Below, piece by piece: positions 8,552 through 17,377 of a stretch of 64,000 bases of DNA. Numbering within the stretch: the stretch's first letter is position 1; the number at the start of each line of letters is the position of its first letter. Source of the DNA: Paraburkholderia guartelaensis (GTDB lineage: Bacteria > Pseudomonadota > Gammaproteobacteria > Burkholderiales > Burkholderiaceae); the NCBI RefSeq assembly GCF_004353905.1, contig NZ_SMOD01000002.1, forward strand, positions 62,001 through 126,000, in the 5' to 3' direction. The notes beneath the pieces were generated by a model that was not told the origin of the DNA, made no database searches, and worked only from the letters and a program-made list of their open reading frames with translations. Position numbers and translations under genes: made by a program.

Positions 8552-9218
8552 CGCCGAGCAGATCGTGCGACGTCCCGATTCCGAGCATCTCCGCCTTGGA
8601 GAGGAATTCGCTGAGGGTTTTGGTTCCGAGGCGTCGCATTCCCTCGCCGCGATAGATCTTCACCGTGATTTCGGTGATGCCAAGCTCTTCGGCGATCTCA
8701 CGATTCGATGCGCCACAGGCCACGCAATGCATGACCTGTCTCTGCCGCGGCGTCAATTCGAGCCAGCGGCTCTTGATGTCCTGTGCCGCAGCAGCATCCT
8801 CGATCCGTCGCCGATCGAGATCGACGGCTTCCGCTATCGCTTCGAGCAGATCCTGGTCGCGAAAGGGTTTAGTCAGGAAATTGACCGCGCCGGCCTTCAT
8901 CGCTTTCACCGTCATCACGATGTCGCCATGACCTGTGATGAAAATGACGGGATGCGCAATACCGCGCTGCGAAAGTGCTTGCTGAACCATCAGTCCGCTC
9001 GCGCCGCGCAGGCGGACATCCAGCACGATACACGCGGGGCTGCGAATGGTGCCGCTTTCGAATGCATCGATCAGCGCCTCGCCGCGCGAGAACGCGCTTG
9101 CCTTCATTCCCACCGACCGGAGCAGTTGCTCCAGCGACTCTCTGACATCGTCGTCGTCGTCGACCAGGAAGACAGTTGGCGCCTCACCGCTGTGGGTGAC
9201 AGCATGCTTATCGCTCAC
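8544..9218 (-). CDS. FixJ/NarL-type response regulator (orphan)
   Basis: 224 residues. The receiver domain occupies ~14-130, with the acidic cluster VDDDDD, phospho-acceptor Asp in VLDVRL and conserved Lys in TKPF. A LuxR-type HTH occupies ~155-215 (LTPRQRQVMHCVACG, NREIAEELGITEITVK). This is a FixJ-like DNA-binding regulator. No histidine kinase gene is nearby, so its partner must be elsewhere. It resembles the regulator at 11008-11688. Confidence 0.92.
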   Translation of the reverse strand: MSDKHAVTHSGEAPTVFLVDDDDDVRESLEQLLRSVGMKASAFSRGEALIDAFESGTIRSPACIVLDVRLRGASGLMVQQALSQRGIAHPVIFITGHGDIVMTVKAMKAGAVNFLTKPFRDQDLLEAIAEAVDLDRRRIEDAAAAQDIKSRWLELTPRQRQVMHCVACGASNREIAEELGITEITVKIYRGEGMRRLGTKTLSEFLSKAEMLGIGTSHDLLGAN

Positions 9219-9374
9219 TGAAGTGCCCCAAAGGATTCGACAGAGCTAATATATACCGGCGCTTTCGCCACCGCCATGCAAACCCATTAGCGCGATCGAA
9301 TCAGCGATGCGCCACACCAACTAAAATATGGCGCATCGGTATGAGGATAGTTATTTAGAAGATACTCGCCGCAA

Positions 9375-9794
9375 TCATGTTTTCTTTGCCAGCTGTGCTT
9401 TGAGCGCGTCAAGTCCGTCTTCATAGATTTTCGCGAAAAGGCGCGACGCTTCCTGCTCCGTCACACCGGCCGGCACGAATCTGCCCGACCACTCGACGCG
9501 GCACGCCGTTGCGCCCTTCTCCACTACGCTCAGTGTCGAAACATAATCGGTCACCGGAAATGGCGCTTTCATGATTGCATAGCTGTAGCTACGCGAAGCT
9601 TCGCTGAACGAAAGCATGCGCTCGACAATCGGATCACCATCTGGATTGGAGAGATGACGCACACGGCCGCCATCGGTTATTTCGCTCTTCGGAATATAGG
9701 GCAACCAATCGGGTAAGGAACCGAACCCGCCTATCAATTGCCAGACCTTTGCGGCCGGCAACGCGACATCGAGCGCTGCGAAAGCTTCCGCCAT
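9375..9794 (-). CDS. SRPBCC family protein
   Basis: 139-residue START/Bet v1-fold protein. It shows the usual pattern VWQLIGGFGSLPDWLP near the N terminus and a long C-terminal helix (YEDGLDALKAQL). Members bind hydrophobic ligands or act as cyclases; the ligand here is unknown. The stop codon of the aldo-keto reductase gene lies only nine bases before its ATG, so the two are almost certainly one operon. Confidence 0.85.
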   Translation of the reverse strand: MAEAFAALDVALPAAKVWQLIGGFGSLPDWLPYIPKSEITDGGRVRHLSNPDGDPIVERMLSFSEASRSYSYAIMKAPFPVTDYVSTLSVVEKGATACRVEWSGRFVPAGVTEQEASRLFAKIYEDGLDALKAQLAKKT

Positions 9795-9803
9795 GATGTC
9801 CCC

Positions 9804-10820
9804 CTACTTGCTGTCGATGGGTAATGGCGCCAGCCGCGATACCAGGCCCTGCTCCCGCATTTCATGCCAGAAGTCGTTGGGAATGGAGACCTTCAGTGCG
9901 GCGACATCTTCCGCGATACGCTCGGGCCTGCTCGCGCCCGGTATGACCGCGGCCGTGGCGGGATGCGCAAGCACGAACTGCAAGGCCGCTGCCTTGATTG
10001 GAATCGCGTAGCGATCCGCGAGCGCCTGGATTCGCGCGACCTTTGCGAGGATTTCCGGTGAAGCCTTCTGATATTCGAAATGCGCACCGCCGGCCAGCAC
10101 GCCCGAGCTATACGGGCCACCCACGACAATATCGACCTTTTTCTCGAGCGCGGCGGGCATCAAGCGCTGCAGCGCGACTTCGTGATCCAGAAGCGTATAG
10201 CGCCCCGCGACCAGCATGCCATTGGGCTTCGCATCCGAGAGCCCGAGCGTCAGCTCGATCGGTTCGACGCGATTCACACCGAGGCCCCAGCCCTTGATCA
10301 CGCCCTCGTCGAGCAACTTCGACAACGCGCGAAATGCGCCGGTGTGCGCCACTTCGAATTCCTTGAGCCACGCATCTCCATGAAAGTCCTGCGCGATATC
10401 GTGCACCCAAACGAAATCGATGCGATCGACCTGGAGCCGCTTCATGCTGTCTTCGAGCGATTGCATGGTGCCGCGCTCGGAGTAATCGTAAAGAATCTTG
10501 TTCGGCAGCGCGAACTCGAACAGTCCGCCCTTTTCGCCAAAATCCCGCTTACCGGTTTCGACTTCATCGAGAATCAGACGGCCAACTTTGGTGCTGAGAA
10601 TATAGTCGTCGCGTTTGTGCTTCGACAGAGCTTTGCCAATACGCAACTCGGAAAGTCCCGCGCCGTAAAACGGTGCGGTATCGAAATAGCGTACCCCTTG
10701 CTGCCACGCCGATTCAACCGTTTCCAGCGCTTCTTCCTCGGGAATATTGCGGAACATGTTCCCGAGCGGGGCGGCGCCAAATCCCAGCGGACCGTTCAAC
10801 AAACTGCTTCGAATACTCAT
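9804..10820 (-). CDS. aldo/keto reductase
   Basis: 338-residue NAD(P)-dependent (alpha/beta)8-barrel oxidoreductase. The catalytic tetrad is visible as Asp47, Tyr52 (FDTAPFYG), Lys78 (STKVG) and His140 (WVHD). The sequence belongs to the D-threo-aldose/L-fucose dehydrogenase-like branch (pyridoxal 4-dehydrogenase relatives), so a sugar or aldehyde substrate is likely. The ATG at 10820 has GGGAG six bases upstream; the 22-residue extension upstream is not conserved in style. It is cotranscribed with the SRPBCC gene. Confidence 0.9.
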   Translation of the reverse strand: MSIRSSLLNGPLGFGAAPLGNMFRNIPEEEALETVESAWQQGVRYFDTAPFYGAGLSELRIGKALSKHKRDDYILSTKVGRLILDEVETGKRDFGEKGGLFEFALPNKILYDYSERGTMQSLEDSMKRLQVDRIDFVWVHDIAQDFHGDAWLKEFEVAHTGAFRALSKLLDEGVIKGWGLGVNRVEPIELTLGLSDAKPNGMLVAGRYTLLDHEVALQRLMPAALEKKVDIVVGGPYSSGVLAGGAHFEYQKASPEILAKVARIQALADRYAIPIKAAALQFVLAHPATAAVIPGASRPERIAEDVAALKVSIPNDFWHEMREQGLVSRLAPLPIDSK

Positions 10821-11007
10821 GTCTGGCTCCCAGTGGTATGAGTCTCCCTTGTAGTTGTCCGAACGATACCGCCGGGTCGCTCGCAATACCAGCCATACAA
10901 CCGGCTGCGCCGTGACGCGGAAAGCGCTGCGGTCTAATACTTTGGTTTAAGGCTGAAAATTGCTTCTCGCGCGCGTGAGTCGGCGCAATGAACGAGCCAA
11001 CAGTGCA

Positions 11008-11688
11008 CTATGAGCGGCGGCGTGTTGGCGTGCGCGGCACCACGCCGAGCATTTGCGCCTGGCGGACCAGATCGACCACCGAATGAATGCCCATCTTGCG
11101 CATGACCTGCCCACGGTGCAACTTCACCGTGATCTCGCTGACATGCATTTCCTCGGCGATTTGTTTGTTCAGCAGGCCTGCCAGCACGAACTCCAGCACC
11201 TCGTGCTCTTTCGGTGTGAGCGCTTCGAAACGTTGGCGCAGTTCGGCCAGAGCGGAATCCGAAGAGAGGCGTTCCGCATCGCGCATGAGCGCCTGGGCCA
11301 CGGCATCGAGCATGTCCTGCTCACGAAACGGCTTCGTGAAAAAGTCCACCGCTCCCGCTTTCATCGCCTTGACCGACATCTCGACGTCGGCATAACCGGA
11401 AATGAAAAGAATGGGAATATGCGGTGCGATTTTCGCTATCGACCGCTGGAACGCGAGCCCGTTTTCTCCCTTCAGCCTCACATCGAGAATGAGGCAGCTC
11501 GGCACGTCATCGCGCGCAAAATTCACGAACGCGTGCGGCGAATCGAAAAGCTCGACACGATGCCCAACCGAGCGAAGCAGGCCGCCTAGCGCGAGTCTCA
11601 TTTCCTCGTCGTCGTCGATCACATAGACAACCGATGGCCCTGGCGTGCCACTGTTATCCGCTGTAGTCGACCTGGCCATGATAGTCAT
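11008..11688 (-). CDS. FixJ-type response regulator (orphan)
   Basis: 226 residues. The receiver domain has the acidic pocket YVIDDDEE, the phospho-Asp in LILDVRL and Lys in TKPFREQD. The C-terminal LuxR-type HTH carries LTPKEHEVLEFV and EEMHVSEITVKLHR. I chose the ATG at 11688 (GAGG eight bases upstream). A GTG at 11709 would add seven residues. No kinase gene is adjacent. Confidence 0.9.
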   Translation of the reverse strand: MTIMARSTTADNSGTPGPSVVYVIDDDEEMRLALGGLLRSVGHRVELFDSPHAFVNFARDDVPSCLILDVRLKGENGLAFQRSIAKIAPHIPILFISGYADVEMSVKAMKAGAVDFFTKPFREQDMLDAVAQALMRDAERLSSDSALAELRQRFEALTPKEHEVLEFVLAGLLNKQIAEEMHVSEITVKLHRGQVMRKMGIHSVVDLVRQAQMLGVVPRTPTRRRS

Positions 11689-11853
11689 CCGGCTTCCCTC
11701 AGGCGTCACGACGCTCGCGTGTCACGGCAGGCGGTGGCACCGCTCACCGCACGCTGCATTCGTAAGAAAACGATTAAGGACTGACGACTCTACCCCGATT
11801 CCATTGTAGCAGCGCGCCAAAAACCACAGACTGACCGGAAGGCCGCCGGCATT

Positions 11854-11865
11854 ATACGAACGTAT
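11854..11865. promoter_or_regulatory. inverted repeat ATACG-AA-CGTAT before a response regulator
   Basis: Exact reverse complement of the site at 5085-5096. Both are preceded by T and followed by GG. It lies 68 bases before the start of the receiver-only regulator, a normal operator distance. Confidence 0.4.
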
Positions 11866-11933
11866 GGTTATCGAAAGTCGTTCGTCGGACTAGCCTACGA
11901 GGCAGATCTTCTGTTTCCCACTGGGGACACACC

Positions 11934-12323
11934 GTGACGCCTGTCGCCCTTGTTTCAATAGTCGAAGACGACGAAGCCATGCGGATGGCGACGGCGAGCG
12001 CCATCCGTTCGATGGGTTGGGAAGTCCTGACGTTCGAATCTGCGCTCGCGTTTCTCGATTCAGGCGTGGTTAGCCAAACACACTGTCTTATCAGCGACGT
12101 CAGTATGCCGGGCATGTCGGGCATCGAAATGCACGCCAGCCTGCTGGCCAACGGCTATGCGCCTCCCACCATCTTCCTCACGGGCTATCCCAGCGCACGC
12201 GACGAAGCCGTTGTCCTCGCCAACGGCGCGCTGGCCTACCTGCCCAAACCCACGGACTTCGATATCGTCGCAAGGAACGTCAAATATGCGCTTGATAAAG
12301 CGAGGTCTCCACGCGCAGATTGA
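11934..12323 (+). CDS. receiver-only response regulator
   Basis: 129 residues, one receiver domain and no output domain. The acidic pocket is IVEDDEA, the phospho-Asp is in LISDVSMPG, and the conserved Lys is in LPKPTD. Single-receiver proteins act by phosphotransfer or protein contact. The start is a GTG. It is divergent from the FixJ-type gene at 11008-11688, which suggests one signalling unit; this is inference. Confidence 0.88.
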   Translation: MTPVALVSIVEDDEAMRMATASAIRSMGWEVLTFESALAFLDSGVVSQTHCLISDVSMPGMSGIEMHASLLANGYAPPTIFLTGYPSARDEAVVLANGALAYLPKPTDFDIVARNVKYALDKARSPRAD

Positions 12324-12353
12324 AACGGCGCGTCTTGTTTAGTTCACCTTCAT

Positions 12354-13574
12354 TCAACCCATCATGCGAGCGCGGAACGTCGCCGCGAAAACCAGCAGCC
12401 CCGCGAGCGTCAAGGCAAACCCGGCCCAAGCTGCGGACAGCAGGCCCCACCCGGCTCCGATCGCCAGCGCCCCGGCCCAGGCGCCAAGCGCATTCGCGAC
12501 GTTCAGCGACGCGAGATTCATTGCCCCCATCAGCGTCGCGGCTTCAGGCGCGAGTGCCGTGAGACGAACCTGGATGGTCGGAATGGCGCCCATCATGGTC
12601 GCGCCGACACCAAACAGCGAAAGCATCAGCACCCACACCGAATGGCCGAACAGCGCCAGCAGCGCCAATACGACGAGCGCGGAACCAAAGCCCAGTATCA
12701 GGCCCATTGCATCGTGCTTGTCGGCAATGTGTCCTCCCGCGGCATTGCCGAGCGTCATGCCGATACCGAAGAGCGCCAGCGCAACCGGAATCGCCGACGC
12801 GTTCAGCCTCACAACGTCGGTCACGAACGGACCAATAAACGTGTAGACCGCAAAAATACTGCCGACACCCAGCGCGGCGACGCTCATCATGACCCAGACC
12901 GACGGCTTGCGCAGCGCGGCGAGTTCCTGCTTCAACGGGCCGCCGTTCAACGCCTCGTTCTCCGGTACCCAGGCCCACAACGCGGCAAGCGCGAGCAGCG
13001 CCAGCACGCCGACGGCGATATAGGTTTCACGCCAGCCGAGTGTCTGCCCGAGAAAGGTCGCGAGCGGCGAGCCGAAGATCGTCGCTATCGTCAGCCCCGT
13101 CATCACGAATGCAAACGCTTTGCCCGACGCACCGGGCCCAACGATATAAGACGCCAGAAAAGCGCCGGCGCCGAAATACGCGCCTTGTGGCAACCCGCTG
13201 ATGAACCGGGCGACTGCGAGCATGCCGATATGGGTCGCCGCGGCGGAAAGCAGATTGCCCGCGGCGAACACCGCCATCAGGACCAGCAGCAGCGTGCGCC
13301 GGTTCAGTCTTGCCGCCGCCAACGTCAACACCGGGGCGCCAATGACCACGCCAAACGCATAGGCCGTCACCGCATGGGTTGCGCGCGGAATACTGATATC
13401 GAGGTCGGACGCGAATAGCTGCAGAATGCCCATGCTCGCGAACTCGGAGGTGCCAATGCAAAAGCTCCCGAGCGCAAGGGCGAACAACGTGCGGCCGCGT
13501 TTCTCTGCCTCCGATTCTTTCGTGCAATGGATTTCAACGGCTTCGCACTCCGCCGCGTACGCTTTTTCATGCAT
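12354..13574 (-). CDS. MFS transporter, DHA1/AraJ-like exporter
   Basis: 406-residue inner-membrane protein with about 12 hydrophobic segments. It has the MFS type found in sugar or drug exporters (FALALGSFCIGTSEFASMG at the first helix, ARFISGLPQGAYFG at helix 4-5). The N-terminal ~30 residues are charged and cytosolic. The ATG at 13574 (MHEKAY) is preferred; the open frame extends 73 more residues without recognisable character. The substrate is unknown. It is convergent with the receiver-only regulator. Confidence 0.88.
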   Translation of the reverse strand: MHEKAYAAECEAVEIHCTKESEAEKRGRTLFALALGSFCIGTSEFASMGILQLFASDLDISIPRATHAVTAYAFGVVIGAPVLTLAAARLNRRTLLLVLMAVFAAGNLLSAAATHIGMLAVARFISGLPQGAYFGAGAFLASYIVGPGASGKAFAFVMTGLTIATIFGSPLATFLGQTLGWRETYIAVGVLALLALAALWAWVPENEALNGGPLKQELAALRKPSVWVMMSVAALGVGSIFAVYTFIGPFVTDVVRLNASAIPVALALFGIGMTLGNAAGGHIADKHDAMGLILGFGSALVVLALLALFGHSVWVLMLSLFGVGATMMGAIPTIQVRLTALAPEAATLMGAMNLASLNVANALGAWAGALAIGAGWGLLSAAWAGFALTLAGLLVFAATFRARMMG

Positions 13575-13843
13575 GGCAAATCCCACGTCCGATCGCCGGC
13601 ATGCGGCCTCTATCGCCGCGTCGCAGTTCTTCAAAAGCTTAGAAACCGCGCCGGTGAAATGACAGTAAATTTCGGTTAAAAAAGGTAGCTCCGCTGCGTC
13701 GGGCGCAGCACCCGCTTCCAGGCCGCAGGTCGCCCGTTTTTCTGCGCAATTTGCGCGTTCATCGAGAAAGAACACTTGCCACACCGCCTCCATACTGGCT
13801 TCGCGTAGTCGATCGTGTTCTACCGTAAGTCGTTGAGGTCGTC

Positions 13844-14317
13844 ATGAAAGCCGAAGACAGTTATTTCTCACAGGTGGATTTCCCGCACTCTTTTGCCGAC
13901 ATCGATACGAGCGAAACCGCACCGCCCGCGCCAGTTTCACTGGGAACGATGTCGAAGGCGTCGATCGTCATGGTCTGGCTGTGGGCGCTCTTCGAAACCC
14001 GCTGGGAACTCGCAGGCGAGACGGAAATTCTTCCTGTCATGGCAGTGCTCGTCGCCAAGGTGATCCTCACCGTCATCGTGATCTGGACATTGCGGCGCGC
14101 CCATCTTGCGCTCGCCGTGTTCACGTTTTGCTGCGCCGTGAGCATCATCGTCATCACCATGGCGCTGCCGCGCATGTATTCGCTCTCGCCGTGGTTCTTT
14201 TGCCTCTCGCTGGTTGAAACCGTCCTCAAAACGGCGGCGCTGGTCTCGCTCGCATTCGACTACCTCGGGCCGGACAGCACGGACGAGGAAGCCGAGCCGC
14301 CCTGGCGGATGAGGTAG
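13844..14317 (+). CDS. membrane protein of unknown function
   Basis: 157 residues. A soluble acidic N terminus of about 35 residues is followed by about four hydrophobic segments (VMVWLWALFE, VMAVLVAKVILTVIVIWTL, LAVFTFCCAVSIIVITMAL, FFCLSLVETVLKTAALVSL) and a short acidic tail. No family is recognised with confidence; it looks like the small DUF2569-like inner-membrane proteins. It stands alone between the divergent MFS gene and the convergent SDR gene. Confidence 0.75.
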   Translation: MKAEDSYFSQVDFPHSFADIDTSETAPPAPVSLGTMSKASIVMVWLWALFETRWELAGETEILPVMAVLVAKVILTVIVIWTLRRAHLALAVFTFCCAVSIIVITMALPRMYSLSPWFFCLSLVETVLKTAALVSLAFDYLGPDSTDEEAEPPWRMR

Positions 14318-14345
14318 GCCCGGCTAATCCCCTCTCGCGAGCGCA

Positions 14346-15140
14346 TCAGGCTATCGTGTCGACGATTCCGCCTTCCACTTTCAGTGCGGCACCCGTCGTG
14401 GCCGAAGCCTGCTGCGAGCAGACGTAGATCACCATATTGGCCACTTCTTCGGTCGTCGCGGCGCGCCGGATAATCGACGAACCCCGCGTATTGGTGACAA
14501 ATTCGTTGAGCACCTGATCCGGCGTCTTGCCTTGTGCTTTCGCGCTCTCGGCGACCATATCGAGTGCGCCTTCGGAGAGAGTCGGCCCGGGCAATACTGC
14601 GTTCACAGTCACGCCGCTATTTGCGGCGAACTTTGCGACGCCGCGTGAAATGCTCAATTGGGCCGTTTTCGTGAAACCGTATGCGAGCATGTCGGGTGGA
14701 ATCGCCAGTCCCGATTCGGACGAAATGAACACGATTCTGCCCCAGTGCCGGCGCATCATGCCATCGAGATAGGCGCGCGTCATGCGCACGCCGGACATCA
14801 CGTTGACCTGAAAGTAACGCTCCCATTCCGCGTCCGCCGTGCTCAGAATATCGCCGGGCCCGAAGAACCCAAGGTTGTTCACGAGAATGTCCGCTTCGGG
14901 CACCTGCTCGACGAACGCAGTCACGCCTTCCAGCGTGCCGAGATCGCACGCCACGCCGCGCACATTCGCGCCCGGCACGCCGGCTTTGATACGCTCGATG
15001 GCGTTGTCCACTGCGTCCTGCTTGCGTCCATTCACGATCGTCTGCGCGCCGGATGCCGCGAGCCCCGTTGCAATAGCGAGCCCGATACCGGAACTGGACC
15101 CGGTGACCACTGCTCTCTTTCCACTCAACTCGATATTCAT
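14346..15140 (-). CDS. short-chain dehydrogenase/reductase
   Basis: 264-residue classical SDR. The dinucleotide motif TGSSSGIG is at 13-20, the NNLG motif near 88-91, and the catalytic Ser at ~141 with Tyr154-x3-Lys158. It should interconvert an alcohol and ketone with NAD(P)H; the substrate is not evident. The ATG at 15140 has GGAG six bases upstream (an alternative ATG four codons earlier exists). Single gene, convergent with the small membrane protein. Confidence 0.92.
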   Translation of the reverse strand: MNIELSGKRAVVTGSSSGIGLAIATGLAASGAQTIVNGRKQDAVDNAIERIKAGVPGANVRGVACDLGTLEGVTAFVEQVPEADILVNNLGFFGPGDILSTADAEWERYFQVNVMSGVRMTRAYLDGMMRRHWGRIVFISSESGLAIPPDMLAYGFTKTAQLSISRGVAKFAANSGVTVNAVLPGPTLSEGALDMVAESAKAQGKTPDQVLNEFVTNTRGSSIIRRAATTEEVANMVIYVCSQQASATTGAALKVEGGIVDTIA

Positions 15141-15352
15141 CTCGATCTCCATGAAAACATCGGCGCGAAACGCGCGTTGACTGCATACGCGAACCGTGTG
15201 CTCGATATTAAGACGCGCCATTCGATTTGTCAGAGAGGGGGTACGCGCCGATTCGGGCAAAGCTGCAATTCCCAGCGCATTTCGGAAAGCCGCGACTGAC
15301 AGGCAGTGCGAATATGACCTTGCCGTGATTCAAGCCAGTCAAGGAGGCGAAC

Positions 15353-15547
15353 ATGAAGCTCTTGAAAGCAACCATTCTTTTTGCCGTGCTGATGCCTGCG
15401 CTTTCTCAGGCGCAATCCAGTATGCCGACAAACGACTCAGCCCAAAGCGGGTCTCCAGGTATGCAACAAATGCAGAACGGAAATACATCAGGCAACAGCG
15501 AATGTGTGGGTCCGCACAGCTACTGCAATCTGTTCAGTGGGAGTTAG
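15353..15547 (+). CDS. small secreted protein
   Basis: 64 residues: a signal peptide (cleavage after ALSQA), then a Ser/Asn/Gln/Gly-rich chain and a C-terminal pair of cysteines (SECVGPHSYCNLF) that could form a disulfide. A strong AAGGAGG site precedes the ATG. No family is recognised. It lies 13 bases before another small exported-protein gene, so the two are probably cotranscribed. Confidence 0.7.
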   Translation: MKLLKATILFAVLMPALSQAQSSMPTNDSAQSGSPGMQQMQNGNTSGNSECVGPHSYCNLFSGS

Positions 15548-15560
15548 CGGGTTCAGCGAT

Positions 15561-15845
15561 ATGGATTTGCGCATTCTCACGGTGATCGTCGTCGCGCTGG
15601 GACTATCGCCGGCCATTTCCCTCGCGCAGGAGACGCCGGGACCATGCACGCGAGCCGAGGTGCTGCAGCATCTCTATGACCTGGAAAGCGAAGGCTTCTG
15701 GCCTACCCAGGCGTCGGAACTTCGCTTCCCTCTGAACATCGAGGCGGCCGAGGCGCGGCTCGCAGCCAGGCAAGCGGCCCAGACACGAGAGAACGGCGAT
15801 CCGCCATCGCAATCCCCCGCGAACCAGAGTCATTGCTTTCGCTGA
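15561..15845 (+). CDS. exported DUF4148-like protein
   Basis: 94 residues with a signal peptide (cleavage near SLAQ/ET). The mature part CTRAEVLQHLYDLESEGFWP resembles DUF4148, a family abundant in Burkholderiaceae whose role is unknown. Its last 16 bases overlap the end of the convergent winged-helix ATPase regulator gene. Confidence 0.72.
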   Translation: MDLRILTVIVVALGLSPAISLAQETPGPCTRAEVLQHLYDLESEGFWPTQASELRFPLNIEAAEARLAARQAAQTRENGDPPSQSPANQSHCFR

Positions 15846-17377
15846 GTATTCGCGCGCGACTTCTTGCGCGGTTGCAAGCCGGATTTTGCCTGGGACGGAG
15901 CAAACAAACCGGGAAGCCGTTCGGCGTAGCGCCGTGTGATCGCCTCCAGCTCACCGCCGTCAGCGAGTTTTTGCAGCGCATAGGCGCGTGTGGTATTGAG
16001 CAAACGATATCGTGTAATCGAGCCGCTCACGTCGGCTGATAAAAGCGATTTTTCGACGAGCTGGGCCACGCCGCCAATGACATCGCTCGTGGTGATCTCT
16101 CCATCTTCTGCGAGAGCGCTCGCAGCTTCGAGCGTAAACGGGCTCGCGAACAACGAAAGGCGTCGCAGTATCGTACGCTCCACTCTCGGCAACAGCTCGT
16201 AGCTCCATTCGAGCGCAGCTGCGAGCGTGCGATGGCGCAACAGCGTCGTGCGTCGGCTCTGACTCAATAGCCGTCGGCTGTCGTCGAGCAGCAAGGACAA
16301 CCCAAAAAGACCGAATGCATCGAAGCGCGTTGCGACCAGCTCAATCGCGAGAGGCAGGCCGTCCAGGCTCCGGCAAATTTCTCCAACGATCGGCGCGTTC
16401 TCGTCGCTGAGCGCGAATCCTTGCTGTCCCGTCGCGGCGCGATCGGCGAAAAGCTGGACTGCCGGGAACGTCAACGCCTCCGACGCCGTGAGTCCGATCG
16501 CATCGGGTGGACTTGCCAACGGCAGCAGCCGGTGCAGATATTCGCCACTCGCGCGCAGCGATTGACGGCTCGTCGCCATGATGGCGACATTCGGTGCACC
16601 GCGCATCACCTGTTCCACGAACAACGCTGCCTCGTCTATCACGTGTTCGCAGGTGTCGAGCACGATCAGCATCTGCCGCTCGCGAAGATGCGCCAGAATC
16701 GCCGGGCGTTTATCTGCACTGCGAATGATAAGGCCGAGCGCGGTCGCAACGGTGGCGCTGAAAGCGCCCGGGTCCGCTACCGAGCCGAGATCGACAAAGC
16801 TCACGCCGTGTGCATAGTTTTGGCGCGCGCCTTGCGCCGTGCACAGCGCCACTGCTGTCTTGCCGATGCCGCCGGGGCCGACCACCGTCACGAGGCGTTG
16901 GCGCGACAATGCATCGCCAAGCCTCTCGATCGCGTCTGCGCGGCCAATCGTGTTGGTCGGGATTGCCGGAAGACGGCTGGCAGCCTGCGCCGCTCCGTTT
17001 CGCCGCGCCGACACCTTTTGCTCGACGTACTCGACCGGCGCCACGAAGATGTAACCGCGCCCGCTGATCGTGGCGAGATAGCGATTTCCGCGCAAGCCGT
17101 CTCCAAGCGCCCGGCGAAGCGCTGCGATATGGACCTTGAGATTGCTTTCGTCCACCACGGCGTCAGGCCACGCGCGCGCAATCAGGTCGCTCTTGCTGAC
17201 CAACTCGCCCGCATTCTCGACCAGCGCGGTGAGAAGGAGCAGCGCGCGGCTGCCGATATGCACGGGCACGCCATCTTCGAGCAGCAGTTGCTGCCCAGGA
17301 ATCAAGCGGAACGGTCCGAAAGAAAAGGACCCCGTGGCACCCGGCGAGCGGGTTGAGTCGGCCGCGCGTGGATTCAT
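15830..17377 (-). CDS. short winged-helix/ATPase transcriptional regulator
   Basis: 515 residues. An OmpR/CadC-type winged helix occupies ~19-115 (FGPFRLIPG, ESNLKVHIAALRRALGD). A STAND/NB-ARC-like ATPase follows, with Walker A GPGGIGKT at 167-174, Walker B IVLDTCEH and the NACHT-like RCxxLDGLPLAIELVATR-type motif. It is a clear paralogue of the 24489-27416 regulator but stops where that protein's long helical repeat region begins. It therefore lacks the ligand- or partner-sensing C-terminal half. It ends in a basic tail (RKKSRANTQRK). The ATG at 17377 begins just before the domain. It lies downstream of, and on the same strand as, the diiron monooxygenase operon. Confidence 0.85.
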   Translation of the reverse strand: MNPRAADSTRSPGATGSFSFGPFRLIPGQQLLLEDGVPVHIGSRALLLLTALVENAGELVSKSDLIARAWPDAVVDESNLKVHIAALRRALGDGLRGNRYLATISGRGYIFVAPVEYVEQKVSARRNGAAQAASRLPAIPTNTIGRADAIERLGDALSRQRLVTVVGPGGIGKTAVALCTAQGARQNYAHGVSFVDLGSVADPGAFSATVATALGLIIRSADKRPAILAHLRERQMLIVLDTCEHVIDEAALFVEQVMRGAPNVAIMATSRQSLRASGEYLHRLLPLASPPDAIGLTASEALTFPAVQLFADRAATGQQGFALSDENAPIVGEICRSLDGLPLAIELVATRFDAFGLFGLSLLLDDSRRLLSQSRRTTLLRHRTLAAALEWSYELLPRVERTILRRLSLFASPFTLEAASALAEDGEITTSDVIGGVAQLVEKSLLSADVSGSITRYRLLNTTRAYALQKLADGGELEAITRRYAERLPGLFAPSQAKSGLQPRKKSRANTQRKQ

